Below are positions 15,735 through 22,771 of a stretch of DNA of 28,041 nucleotides, piece after piece. The translations under genes were made by a program, and so were the position numbers. Below the pieces are notes generated by a model that was not told where the DNA came from, did not search any database, and saw only the letters and a program-made list of their open reading frames with translations. Each line of letters begins with the position of its first letter. The first letter of the stretch is position 1. This DNA comes from Mesorhizobium amorphae (GTDB lineage: Bacteria; Pseudomonadota; Alphaproteobacteria; Rhizobiales; Rhizobiaceae). The stretch is from positions 1-28,041 of the forward strand of contig QFNI01000049.1 of NCBI GenBank assembly GCA_003240775.1, read 5' to 3'.

Positions 15735-17011
15735 CACGCCCGCCGCTGCATCCGCATGGGAAGGCTCTCGAGCTGGCCGAGCGAATGGTCGGGCAGCCAC
15801 CGCGCTGCCTCCTCGGCGGGGCTGAACTCGACGCCGCTCGCCTCGAAGGCCTCGATCATCACGCGGATCAGCATCACGCCGACATAGCGACCCGGGCAGA
15901 TGTGAAGGCCGGTTCCGAACGTCATCAGCCCCGCATGCAGGCGCGAGGGGTCGAACCGCTCGGGCGCGGGGAAAGCTGCCGGGTCGAAATTCCCCGCGCC
16001 CCACATCATCGTGACCGTGCTGCCCGCCGGAATGACCGATCCGGCATACGGGAAATCGCGGAGCACGAAGCGCTGCAGCATGAGTACGGGGGGCTCCATG
16101 CGGAGCGCCTCAGCGATCGCGCGCGCAAGAAGGGCCGGATTGCGCTTGGCCTCGGCAAGCAGCTCCGGGTTCTGCGCCAGCACGAAGAACGCGTTGGCGG
16201 ATGCCAAAGCCGCCGTGTGGAAGCCGTCCACCAGGTTTCCCGCCAGCATCTCGCCGAGAGACTTGGGCCGAATGCCCGTCTCCATGGGATTGTCGGGAAA
16301 ATCGAGCGTGTCGAGCTTGGCGGCCAGCTCTTGGAGCATGGGATTGCCGGCTTTCAGCCCGCGGCAGGCGGCCTCTTCGAGGATGCCCGCATATTCGGCG
16401 AAGGCTGCGTCCAGGATGGTGGCGTCCTCCGGGCTGCGCTCCAGGCGGAAGAGGCGCGTCATCTCGCGGGTGCAGCCACCGATCGCGTGTCTCTGTGCCG
16501 GGGTCAGGTCGAGCAAGGCCGCCCAGAAGCCGACGGTCAGCCGCTCGGATACCGTCTCCACGAAGTCCACGACCTGCCCGTCCACCGTGGCCGAAGCGAT
16601 CTCGCGGGCGAGCGCCCGAGCGGGCTCCTCCATGAGGGCTACCTGCCTGGGTCCGAGCCAATGGGTGAGGATGCGTCGGGCGGGGCCATGAAGAGGATCG
16701 TTGAAGGTGAACACCTGGCTCGCGATGACCTTCGCCACGCCTGTGCCGAGGTCTCCGCGCTCGATGCGTTCTTCGGGAAGGCGGCCGGCATAGAGGATGC
16801 CGATCGGCACGTTTCCGATTTCCTTCGCCGTCCCAAACGCCTGAAGATCGGCATGACGGAAGACCACAAGGGAGTTCCGCTCCGTGCGCAGGAAGCGTGG
16901 CTCGGCCTTCTGGAACACGTTTCGGCAAAAGCGCCTGAAGCTGTCGCGCCCTCCCGTGAACCCGAATTCGGACAGGAGGGGAAGCCGGGCGACATCGAGT
17001 GGTTCGGGCAT
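15731..17011 (-). CDS. cytochrome P450 with unusual I-helix motif
   Basis: Soluble bacterial haem-thiolate monooxygenase, 426 residues from the ATG at 17011. AGGAG six bases upstream favours this over an ATG 15 bases earlier. The haem signature FGTGLHICPG (about 365-374) gives the proximal cysteine at C372, the K-helix EALR (301-304) is present, and NDPLHGPARR (about 104-113) matches the C-helix. The I-helix oxygen-activation motif reads DGFHTA (262-267) in place of the usual AGxDTT/AGxETS: the threonine stays, but the acidic residue is a histidine. No ferredoxin or reductase gene is nearby, so electrons must come from elsewhere. The gene is divergent from the acyl-CoA dehydrogenase operon across a region with an IclR-type palindrome and convergent with the AraC-type regulator. 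Substrate unknown. Confidence 0.9.
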   Translation of the reverse strand: MPEPLDVARLPLLSEFGFTGGRDSFRRFCRNVFQKAEPRFLRTERNSLVVFRHADLQAFGTAKEIGNVPIGILYAGRLPEERIERGDLGTGVAKVIASQVFTFNDPLHGPARRILTHWLGPRQVALMEEPARALAREIASATVDGQVVDFVETVSERLTVGFWAALLDLTPAQRHAIGGCTREMTRLFRLERSPEDATILDAAFAEYAGILEEAACRGLKAGNPMLQELAAKLDTLDFPDNPMETGIRPKSLGEMLAGNLVDGFHTAALASANAFFVLAQNPELLAEAKRNPALLARAIAEALRMEPPVLMLQRFVLRDFPYAGSVIPAGSTVTMMWGAGNFDPAAFPAPERFDPSRLHAGLMTFGTGLHICPGRYVGVMLIRVMIEAFEASGVEFSPAEEAARWLPDHSLGQLESLPMRMQRRAC

Positions 17012-17128
17012 GGCGCTCTCCTGCATCCAGGCTCACGCCTGCGAAACGAACGCCCGATCCTATGGGCTCGCCCGATCCGCGCGATTGCGGAAAGCGCATA
17101 GCATCGGGCTGTTTGCGCAAGGCCACGG

Positions 17129-17164
17129 CGCCAGAGGTTGCAGCGCCCGATGCGACCTCTGGCG
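17129..17164 (+). promoter_or_regulatory. 14-bp stem-loop in the P450/acyl-CoA dehydrogenase divergent region
   Basis: CGCCAGAGGTTGCA (17129-17142) pairs with TGCGACCTCTGGCG (17151-17164), 14 pairs with one G-T wobble, around an 8-base loop. ATTTTC follows on the + strand, then the IclR-type palindrome starts at 17170. It could act as a leader attenuator for the acyl-CoA dehydrogenase operon or as a large operator. It is not behind any + strand gene, so an ordinary end-of-gene terminator is unlikely. The 254-base gap holds no gene that I can support. Confidence 0.5.
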
Positions 17165-17169
17165 ATTTT

Positions 17170-17184
17170 CGGAAATAAATTCCG
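17170..17184. promoter_or_regulatory. IclR-type operator palindrome upstream of the acyl-CoA dehydrogenase operon
   Basis: CGGAAATAAATTCCG has perfect 5-bp arms (CGGAA/TTCCG) and differs at one defined position from the E. coli IclR consensus YGGAAATNATTTCCR as I recall it. It lies 81 bases before the acyl-CoA dehydrogenase ATG and 158 bases before the P450 ATG. A similar palindrome sits next to the IclR gene at 21225. Binding is inferred. Confidence 0.6.
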
Positions 17185-17265
17185 CTTGCTGCTTGCCCGC
17201 ATCCCAGCGCCATGCGAGCCCTCTCGCCTGAACCCGATGCCACCCATTCTCCAAGGCGAAACGCC

Positions 17266-18420
17266 ATGATCCGTGATGCCGAGATTTTGGAACAGCTGAT
17301 CGCGAATGTGCGGCGTTTCGTGCGCGAGCGCCTCGTGCCGCTCGAGCGGCGCGTCGAGGAAGAGGATGCCATTCCCGCGGAGGTGGTGGCCGAAATGCGC
17401 GCGCTCGGCCTGTTCGGCCTTTCCATTCCGGAAGCCTATGAGGGGCTCGGGCTGACCGCGGAAGAGGAGATGCTGGTCGCCTTCGAGCTCGGCTTCACCT
17501 CTCCCGCCTTCCGCTCCGTGGTGGGCACCAACAACGGCATCGGGTCCCAGGGCATCATCGTCGATGGAACGGAGCAACAGAAAGCGCACTGGCTGCCGCA
17601 GATGGCCTCGGGCGCGGTTGTCGGCTCGTTCGCGCTGACGGAGCCCGATGCGGGTTCGGATGCAGCCTCGCTTCGCACCACGGCCGTCCGCGACGGCGAC
17701 CATTACGTTCTGAACGGAACCAAGCGCTACATCACCAATGCGCCGGTGGCGGACCTTTTCACCGTGATGGCGCGCACGGGCGGGCCGGGGGCAGGGGGCA
17801 TCTCCGCTTTCCTGGTGCCGAAGACGAGCCCCGGCCTCAGCCTGGGCCCGACGGACAGGAAGATGGGCCAGCGCGGCACCCGCACCTGCGACGTCGTCTT
17901 TGCGGACTGCCGCGTGCCCTTGGACAGCGTCATTGGCGGCGTCGAGGGCCAGGGTTTCAAAACCGCGATGAAGGTGCTCGATCGCGGAAGGCTGCACATC
18001 TCGGCGGTCTGCGTGGGTGCGGCCACGCGCCTTTGCGAAGAGATGGTGCGCTTCGCGCGTGAGCGCGTCCAGTTCGGCAAGCCGCTGGCCGAGCAGCAGC
18101 TCATCCAGGCAATGATCGCCGACAGTGCGACCGAAACCTTTGCCGGTCGTGCGATGGTGCTGGAAGCTGCCCGCAGCATGGACGGGGGCGCACGCATCGT
18201 CCGGGAAGCGGCCAGCGCGAAGCTGTTCTGCTCGGAGATGGTGGGCCGGGTCGCCGACCGGGCCGTGCAGGTTCACGGCGGAGCGGGCTACATGCAGGAT
18301 TATGCCGTCGAGCGCTTCTATCGCGATGTTCGGCTGTTCCGGCTTTACGAGGGAACCTCCCAGATCCAGCAGATCATCATCGCCCGCGAGATGCTGAAGG
18401 CGCACGGAAACGTGGCATGA
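17266..18420 (+). CDS. acyl-CoA dehydrogenase
   Basis: FAD-dependent alpha,beta-desaturase of acyl-CoA thioesters, 384 residues from the ATG at 17266; AAGGCGA lies upstream, and an earlier in-frame ATG at 17212 adds an unconserved segment. The three-domain layout is clear: a helical N-terminus; a beta domain with SFALTEPDAGSD (about 121-132) and RYITNAPVADLF that bind FAD; and a helical C-terminus with RVQFGKPLAEQQLIQ, VQVHGGAGYMQDY and LYEGTSQIQQ. The catalytic base should be the glutamate in YEGTS (E362), as in short- and medium-chain enzymes. The stop overlaps the kinase start (ATGA). Grouping with a CoA-transferase and sugar-acid enzymes suggests a short hydroxylated or branched acyl-CoA substrate. 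No electron-transfer flavoprotein gene is in view. Confidence 0.93.
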   Translation: MIRDAEILEQLIANVRRFVRERLVPLERRVEEEDAIPAEVVAEMRALGLFGLSIPEAYEGLGLTAEEEMLVAFELGFTSPAFRSVVGTNNGIGSQGIIVDGTEQQKAHWLPQMASGAVVGSFALTEPDAGSDAASLRTTAVRDGDHYVLNGTKRYITNAPVADLFTVMARTGGPGAGGISAFLVPKTSPGLSLGPTDRKMGQRGTRTCDVVFADCRVPLDSVIGGVEGQGFKTAMKVLDRGRLHISAVCVGAATRLCEEMVRFARERVQFGKPLAEQQLIQAMIADSATETFAGRAMVLEAARSMDGGARIVREAASAKLFCSEMVGRVADRAVQVHGGAGYMQDYAVERFYRDVRLFRLYEGTSQIQQIIIAREMLKAHGNVA

Positions 18421-19676
18421 AGCGCGCTCTGGGCATCGTCGCCGACGATTTCACGGGCGCCCTCATGGTGGCCGGCTATCTCGAAGGCGCGGGGCTGCAT
18501 TGTCCCGTGCTCTTCGATCCCAAAGCCGAGGTTGCACCATCCCCCCTCGTGATCGCGGGCACGCGCACGCGCACGACGCCTGTCTCCGACGCGATGGCGG
18601 AATTGCGCGGCATGGCCGAGACCCTTCTCGGACTGGGTTACGAGAGGCTGGCCTACAAGGCCTGCGCGACCTTCGATTCCACCGCCGAAGGCAATATCGG
18701 GCCGGCGGCCGACCATCTGGCGGATCTCGCGGGAACCCGCCCCGTGCTCATGAGCGCGGGGTTCCCGAGGCTCGGCACCACCGTTCACCAGGGCTACCTC
18801 TTCTATCGCGGAAGATTGGTTTCGGAATCCATCAAGCGCTTCGACCCGCTCACACCGATGTCCGATCCAGACCTCGTGCGATTTCTCGGCCTGCAGACCC
18901 CGCACCGCGTTTCGCTCGTCGGTCACGCCGACCTCGTGCGCGGCCGGGATTTCGTTCGTGCGGAGGTCGAACGGCTCGGCCGCGAGGGTATCGGCCACAT
19001 CCTCTTCGATGCCTCCGACCAGCAGGATGTCGAGACCTCGGCCGATGTCGCTGCGGCCCTCGACAGCGTCGTGGTGGCGAGCGACCCCTTGATCATCGCC
19101 TATGCGACGCGTCTCGCAAGCGCGCTGGACGTGGCGCCCGTCGCCCATCCGCGCCATGCAGAGGGCCGGGCGGTCGTGATCGCGGGAAGCGTGGGCCCCG
19201 TGATCCTGGCGCAGCTTGCCGCATTCTCGATGCGCCATCCCGTGCTGACGCTCGACCTTCTTGCTGAAGGCGGGGAAGCGGGCGAGACGGCGCGCGCTCT
19301 GGAATGGGTGAGAACCCATGGAGACGCGGGCCCGGTCGCCATCTCGACGGCATCGGATCAGGCCGGAGTGGAAGCGGCGCAGGCCGCCCTCGGGCCGATC
19401 GGCGCAGCACGGCGCGCGGAGCGGATCCTGGGCGCGGTGGCGAGAGAGCTGCGGGATCGGGCAGGCGTGCGCCGGTTCATCGTGGCGGGGGGAGAAACCT
19501 CCGGCGCGGTGGTCGCGGCACTCGGCATCCCCTCTGTCCGCGCACTGCCCGAAGGACGGCTCGGCACGGGCTTCTGCGTCGCGTCCGGAGCGGTGCCCCT
19601 GTCGCTCTATCTGAAGCCCGGCAAGCTCGGGGCCGAGGATGTGCTGCTCGAGGCGCTGGAGGTGATGGATGAATAG
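18417..19676 (+). CDS. four-carbon acid sugar kinase family protein (DUF1537; OtnK-like)
   Basis: ATP-dependent kinase of the DUF1537 family, 419 residues. The N-terminal substrate domain starts with GIVADDFTGA (6-15); KACATFDSTAEGNIGP (81-96) and ESIKRFDPLTPMSD (137-150) are family hallmarks. The C-terminal nucleotide domain has VIAGSVGPVILAQ (254-266) and FIVAGGETSGAVVAALG (354-370). Characterised members phosphorylate 3-oxo-tetronates (OtnK), D-threonate or erythronate (DtnK, DenK) or 3-oxo-isoapionate (OiaK). After DDFTGA the sequence reads LMVAGYLEG instead of the more common TDLA-type continuation, so it may belong to a less studied branch. It is coupled by ATGA to the acyl-CoA dehydrogenase gene and overlaps the aldolase gene by eight bases. 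Family call firm, substrate open. Confidence 0.88.
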   Translation: MKRALGIVADDFTGALMVAGYLEGAGLHCPVLFDPKAEVAPSPLVIAGTRTRTTPVSDAMAELRGMAETLLGLGYERLAYKACATFDSTAEGNIGPAADHLADLAGTRPVLMSAGFPRLGTTVHQGYLFYRGRLVSESIKRFDPLTPMSDPDLVRFLGLQTPHRVSLVGHADLVRGRDFVRAEVERLGREGIGHILFDASDQQDVETSADVAAALDSVVVASDPLIIAYATRLASALDVAPVAHPRHAEGRAVVIAGSVGPVILAQLAAFSMRHPVLTLDLLAEGGEAGETARALEWVRTHGDAGPVAISTASDQAGVEAAQAALGPIGAARRAERILGAVARELRDRAGVRRFIVAGGETSGAVVAALGIPSVRALPEGRLGTGFCVASGAVPLSLYLKPGKLGAEDVLLEALEVMDE

Positions 19677-20340
19677 AACCGCGCAGACGACCGATGAAGG
19701 TGCGGCGAGAGCCGCGCTGGTGGAAGCGAGCCGGCAGTCCGTCGCGCTCGGGCTGAACAGCGGCACGTCCGGCAATTTCAGCGTCCGCTTCGGCGCGGGG
19801 ATGTTGATCACGCCCACGGGGATCGCGCCTGCGGCTCTGGAAGCACACCAGATCGTCCCGGTCGGGCTCGACGGAAGCTGGAGCGGAAACTGGCGCCCAT
19901 CTTCCGAGTGGGCCATCCATGCCAGGCTCTACGAGACCACCACGGCCGGCGCGGTGGTCCACGCGCATCCCGATCACTGCGTGGCCCTCGCCATGCTGCG
20001 CCGGCCGATGCCGCCGTTCCACTACATGATCGCAGGTTTCGGCGGAGCCGAAGTGCCGTGTGCGGACTATGCCTGCTTCGGCGGCGCGGCACTCGCGGAA
20101 ACGGTCGTCGTTGCGATGGGCCGGACCTACTCCGCCTGCCTGATGGCGAACCACGGCATCGTCACCACCGCCATGGACATTTCCACCGCCCTCGCGCGGG
20201 CGCAGAAGCTCGAAACCCTCGCACGGCAATACATTCTCGCCTGCTCGATCGGGGAGCCCACGCTTCTCACCGAGGAGGAACTCACCGAAGTTCGGGCGCG
20301 CTACGCGACCTATGGCCAGCAGAAGCCGGCGACGACCTAG
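19669..20340 (+). CDS. class II aldolase/adducin-family enzyme (FucA/OtnC-like)
   Basis: Metal-dependent aldolase or decarboxylating aldolase, 223 residues. GLNSGTSGNFSVR (28-40) is the phosphate-binding glycine stretch. The catalytic acid lies in PSSEW (E80), and the zinc ligands are H98 and H100 in VVHAHPDH plus H162 in LMANHG. Relatives include L-fuculose-1-phosphate aldolase and OtnC, which decarboxylates 3-oxo-tetronate 4-phosphate to dihydroxyacetone phosphate. The gene overlaps the DUF1537 kinase gene by eight bases, the arrangement expected if it acts on the kinase product. The OtnI isomerase and tetronate dehydrogenase that usually accompany the pair are not in this window. Its stop codon overlaps that of the convergent IclR gene at a CTAG. 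Confidence 0.88.
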   Translation: MNRTAQTTDEGAARAALVEASRQSVALGLNSGTSGNFSVRFGAGMLITPTGIAPAALEAHQIVPVGLDGSWSGNWRPSSEWAIHARLYETTTAGAVVHAHPDHCVALAMLRRPMPPFHYMIAGFGGAEVPCADYACFGGAALAETVVVAMGRTYSACLMANHGIVTTAMDISTALARAQKLETLARQYILACSIGEPTLLTEEELTEVRARYATYGQQKPATT

Positions 20341-21167
20341 GGAGCCGAGCCAGGCGAGGGGTTGCTGCCCCCCGACAACTGGTCCCGCAGCTTGGCGACG
20401 AGGCCCGCAAGCCTCGGGCCGACCTTCGAACGGCACGTCTCGGCTGGAAGGATGTCGACGATGCCACCGCAGGTGATCGCCACCAAAGGCGAGCCGTCGC
20501 TCGGCCGAAAGGCCACGCCCACCGCGTTGATGTAGCTGTACCAGGTTCCGAATGCGCCGACGAAGCCGTTTCCGTCGGTCTCGCGGCGCGCGGCCTCCGC
20601 CAGCGGCGCGAGCGCCTTTGCTTTTTCCTTGAACTCCTCGTTCCACCGCGCAAACAGCGCTTCCCGCTCTGGCGCCGTTGCGGAAGCGAGCCAGGCGAGG
20701 CCCATGGCCGTCCTGTCGATCGGCACGCGCGAGCCGACATCCAGCTGAAGCGAGACGGGCCCCGGCGAACGGCAGTTGGCGAGGTAGACCATCTCCAGCC
20801 CGTCCCGCATGCCGATGGCGACTGCCGCTCCCGTCTCGTCGGCCAGTTCCTGCATCAGGGGCCGCGCGACATGGATCACGGAGTTCGAGCTCAGCGCGGA
20901 GTAGCCGAGCGAAACCGTTGCGGCGCCGATGCTGTAGCGCCCGAGCGTGGCGTCGTAGTCGAGATAGCCCAAGCCGACCAGCATGGCGGTGAGACGCGAC
21001 ACCGTGGCCTTGGGCAGGCCGGTGCGCTGGATCAGCTCCTGGTTGCCCAAGGTGGCATCGGCCCGGGAGAAAGCGCGCAGAAGCTGGAGCCCGCGCGCCA
21101 GGGATGCGGCGGAATTGACCCCCTCGCCACTGTTCGAAGCGAGGGTGGCTGCCACTCTTTTCCGCAT
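20337..21167 (-). CDS. IclR-family transcriptional regulator
   Basis: Regulator of 276 residues. The N-terminal winged helix-turn-helix runs through about residues 20-80 (SLARGLQLLRAFSRADATLGNQEL, GLPKATVSRLTAMLVGLGYL, GRYSIGAATVSLGYS), followed by the IclR effector domain (VAIGMRDGLEMVYLANCRS; VPIDRTAMGLAWLA). GGAGGA eight bases upstream fixes the start at 21167. It is divergent from the CoA-transferase gene, and its stop overlaps the aldolase stop. IclR-type palindromes lie 58 bases upstream of its own start and also in front of the acyl-CoA dehydrogenase operon, so it probably regulates both flanking transcription units and itself. The effector is likely a pathway acid, unidentified. Confidence 0.92.
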   Translation of the reverse strand: MRKRVAATLASNSGEGVNSAASLARGLQLLRAFSRADATLGNQELIQRTGLPKATVSRLTAMLVGLGYLDYDATLGRYSIGAATVSLGYSALSSNSVIHVARPLMQELADETGAAVAIGMRDGLEMVYLANCRSPGPVSLQLDVGSRVPIDRTAMGLAWLASATAPEREALFARWNEEFKEKAKALAPLAEAARRETDGNGFVGAFGTWYSYINAVGVAFRPSDGSPLVAITCGGIVDILPAETCRSKVGPRLAGLVAKLRDQLSGGSNPSPGSAP

Positions 21168-21224
21168 GCTGCCTTTCCTCCGACGGGCCGATCACCGATC
21201 AGGCGCCACACGACTTATCGGAAA

Positions 21225-21239
21225 TGGAATTATGTTCCA
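21225..21239. promoter_or_regulatory. IclR-type operator palindrome in the iclR-like/CoA-transferase divergent region
   Basis: TGGAATTATGTTCCA has perfect 5-bp arms (TGGAA/TTCCA) and fits YGGAAATNATTTCCR at 11 of 14 defined positions by my count. It lies just upstream of a candidate -35 element (21246) for the CoA-transferase gene and 58 bases before the IclR start codon, a placement suited to autoregulation plus control of the divergent gene. Confidence 0.6.
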
Positions 21240-21245
21240 GGGCGA

Positions 21246-21273
21246 TTGACGCTCTGCTCTCACCGCCCATAAG
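21246..21273 (+). promoter_or_regulatory. candidate promoter of the CoA-transferase gene
   Basis: TTGACG (21246-21251) and CATAAG (21268-21273) are separated by 16 bases, matching 5/6 and 4/6 of the sigma-70 hexamers. The predicted start near 21280 leaves a leader of about 30 bases to the ATG at 21311. The IclR-type palindrome ends six bases before the -35. Confidence 0.45.
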
Positions 21274-21310
21274 CTTTCACACTCGCCTATGCCAATCCAG
21301 ACGGCCCAGC

Positions 21311-22552
21311 ATGAACGATTCCAAGGCATTGCCCCTCGATGGCATCCGCGTCCTCGACCTTTCCCGGGTTCTGGCGGGGCCGTGGACGACCATGAGCCTC
21401 GCCGATCTCGGCGCGGAGGTGTGGAAGGTGGAAAACATCAAGGGCGGCGACGACACGCGCGCCTGGTCCGTGCCGAACTACAAGGGCGTCAGCACCTATT
21501 ATCTCTGCGCGAACCGCGGCAAGCACAGCATCGCGCTCGACCTCAAGAAGCCCGAGGGACTGGAGATCGTCAGGGCGCTTGCGGCAAAGGCCGACATCGT
21601 CGTCGAGAACTTCCGGCCCGGCACCGCCGCACGCCTGGGCGTCGGGTTCGAGGATGTGCGCAAGGTCAATCCCGGCGTCGTCTACTGCTCGATCTCCGGC
21701 TACGGGCAGAAGGGCCCCGAACGCGACCGGCCGGGCTATGATTTCATCATGCAGGCCGAGAGCGGGCTGATGTCGATCACCGGACAGGTCGACGGCCCTC
21801 CCACTCGCCTCGGCGTGGCGTTCGCCGATGTGGTGGCGGGCATGGTCGCCACCCAGTCGATCCTCGCAGCGCTCTTCCAGCGCCAGGCGACCGGAGTGGG
21901 CCAGCACATCGACGTGTCGCTTCTCCACACGACGCTCAACCTTCTGATCAATGTGGGCACGGGCTTCCTCAACGCCGGCGTCGAGCCCACGCGCTACGGC
22001 AACGCCCATCCCACGGTCGTGCCCTACCAGCTCTTCGACGGCAGCGACGGGGCATTCGCGCTCGCGGTCGGCAACGACCGGATGTTCGTGGATTTCTGCG
22101 AACGTGTGATCGAGCGCCCCGACCTCGCGCACGACCCCCGCTTTGCAACCTCGCATCAACGGGCTGTCCACCGCGACGAACTGATCCCGCCGATCGCAGA
22201 AATCCTGCGCGAGAAACCCTGCGCCCACTGGCTGGAGGCCTGCCACAAGGCGAGTGTCCCGGCCGGCCGGGTCAAGACCGTCGCAGAGGCGCTCCGAAGC
22301 GAAACCGTGGCCGCGCACGACATCGTGCAGCGCCTCCATCATCCCGAGCTCGGCGATGTCGCCGTGATCCGCGCAGCACACGGGCTGGAAGCACAAGCCG
22401 GGCGCCCAGGCAAGGCGCCCCCCATGCTGGGAGAAGACACAAGCGCAGTGCTCCAGAACGTCCTGGGCCTCGATGACACGCAGATCGAAGCCCTCGCTTC
22501 CTCAGGTGCCGTCAACGCTCCGAAACGACCTGACGAAGCATCCCCTGCGTAG
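21311..22552 (+). CDS. family III CoA-transferase (CaiB/BaiF type)
   Basis: Enzyme of 413 residues that moves CoA from a thioester donor to a carboxylic acid. The N-terminus LPLDGIRVLDLSRVLAGPWTTMSLADLGAEVWKVE is the family signature, followed by NRGKHSIALDLKKPEG (about 68-83) and VVENFRPGTAARLG. The expected nucleophilic aspartate lies in RPGYDFIMQAESGL (D144). C-terminal family motifs such as CHKASVPAGRVKTVAEAL are present. The ATG at 21311 was chosen because the conserved region begins a few residues later; earlier in-frame codons fall in the operator region. It has only a weak ribosome binding site. It is divergent from the IclR gene and alone in its transcription unit. It may activate an acid that becomes the acyl-CoA dehydrogenase substrate. 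The acid is unknown. Confidence 0.92.
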   Translation: MNDSKALPLDGIRVLDLSRVLAGPWTTMSLADLGAEVWKVENIKGGDDTRAWSVPNYKGVSTYYLCANRGKHSIALDLKKPEGLEIVRALAAKADIVVENFRPGTAARLGVGFEDVRKVNPGVVYCSISGYGQKGPERDRPGYDFIMQAESGLMSITGQVDGPPTRLGVAFADVVAGMVATQSILAALFQRQATGVGQHIDVSLLHTTLNLLINVGTGFLNAGVEPTRYGNAHPTVVPYQLFDGSDGAFALAVGNDRMFVDFCERVIERPDLAHDPRFATSHQRAVHRDELIPPIAEILREKPCAHWLEACHKASVPAGRVKTVAEALRSETVAAHDIVQRLHHPELGDVAVIRAAHGLEAQAGRPGKAPPMLGEDTSAVLQNVLGLDDTQIEALASSGAVNAPKRPDEASPA

Positions 22553-22623
22553 TCCGCCGACAGGTGCTCTGACCTCATGTCGACATCCTGAGCGCACAAT
22601 GCACAGGAGACATTTTGAAACGG

Positions 22624-22647
22624 GGCTTCCGAGAATTCGGCGAAGCC
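22624..22647. terminator. weak hairpin between convergent CoA-transferase and SMP-30 genes
   Basis: GGCTTC (22624-22629) pairs with GAAGCC (22642-22647), with three further pairs inside after a 2-base bulge. It lies 72 bases after the CoA-transferase stop and 125 bases beyond the SMP-30 stop. Tails are poor in T on the + strand and only CCGTTTC on the minus strand. The rest of this 219-base gap shows nothing I can support. Confidence 0.3.
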
Positions 22648-22771
22648 TCGGACGCGTCTGCAAACAAGCCTCATTGATCGTCGGCAGCATCTGTCCGCTA
22701 CAGGCCAAGAATCACGGTGGCCCCTCGAACACGATGCCGACCGAGATAACTTTCCCAGATGCGGGCAGAAC

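Noticed and set aside
17086..17120. Short palindromes TGCG-N5-CGCA and TTGCGCAA upstream of the P450 gene
   Set aside because: Too short and GC-biased to separate from chance; no second copy seen near a regulator gene.
16639..18405. Long open minus-strand frame (588 codons) across the acyl-CoA dehydrogenase gene and part of the P450 gene
   Set aside because: It is antisense to or out of frame with two well-supported genes and has low-complexity His/Arg/Asp-rich sequence.
19477..21195. Long open minus-strand frame overlapping the IclR and aldolase genes
   Set aside because: The IclR protein in another frame has a full helix-turn-helix and effector domain; this frame has no domain.
22553..22771. 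Possible small gene in the gap between the CoA-transferase and SMP-30 genes
   Set aside because: Open frames here have no ribosome binding site with a credible start and no recognisable sequence.
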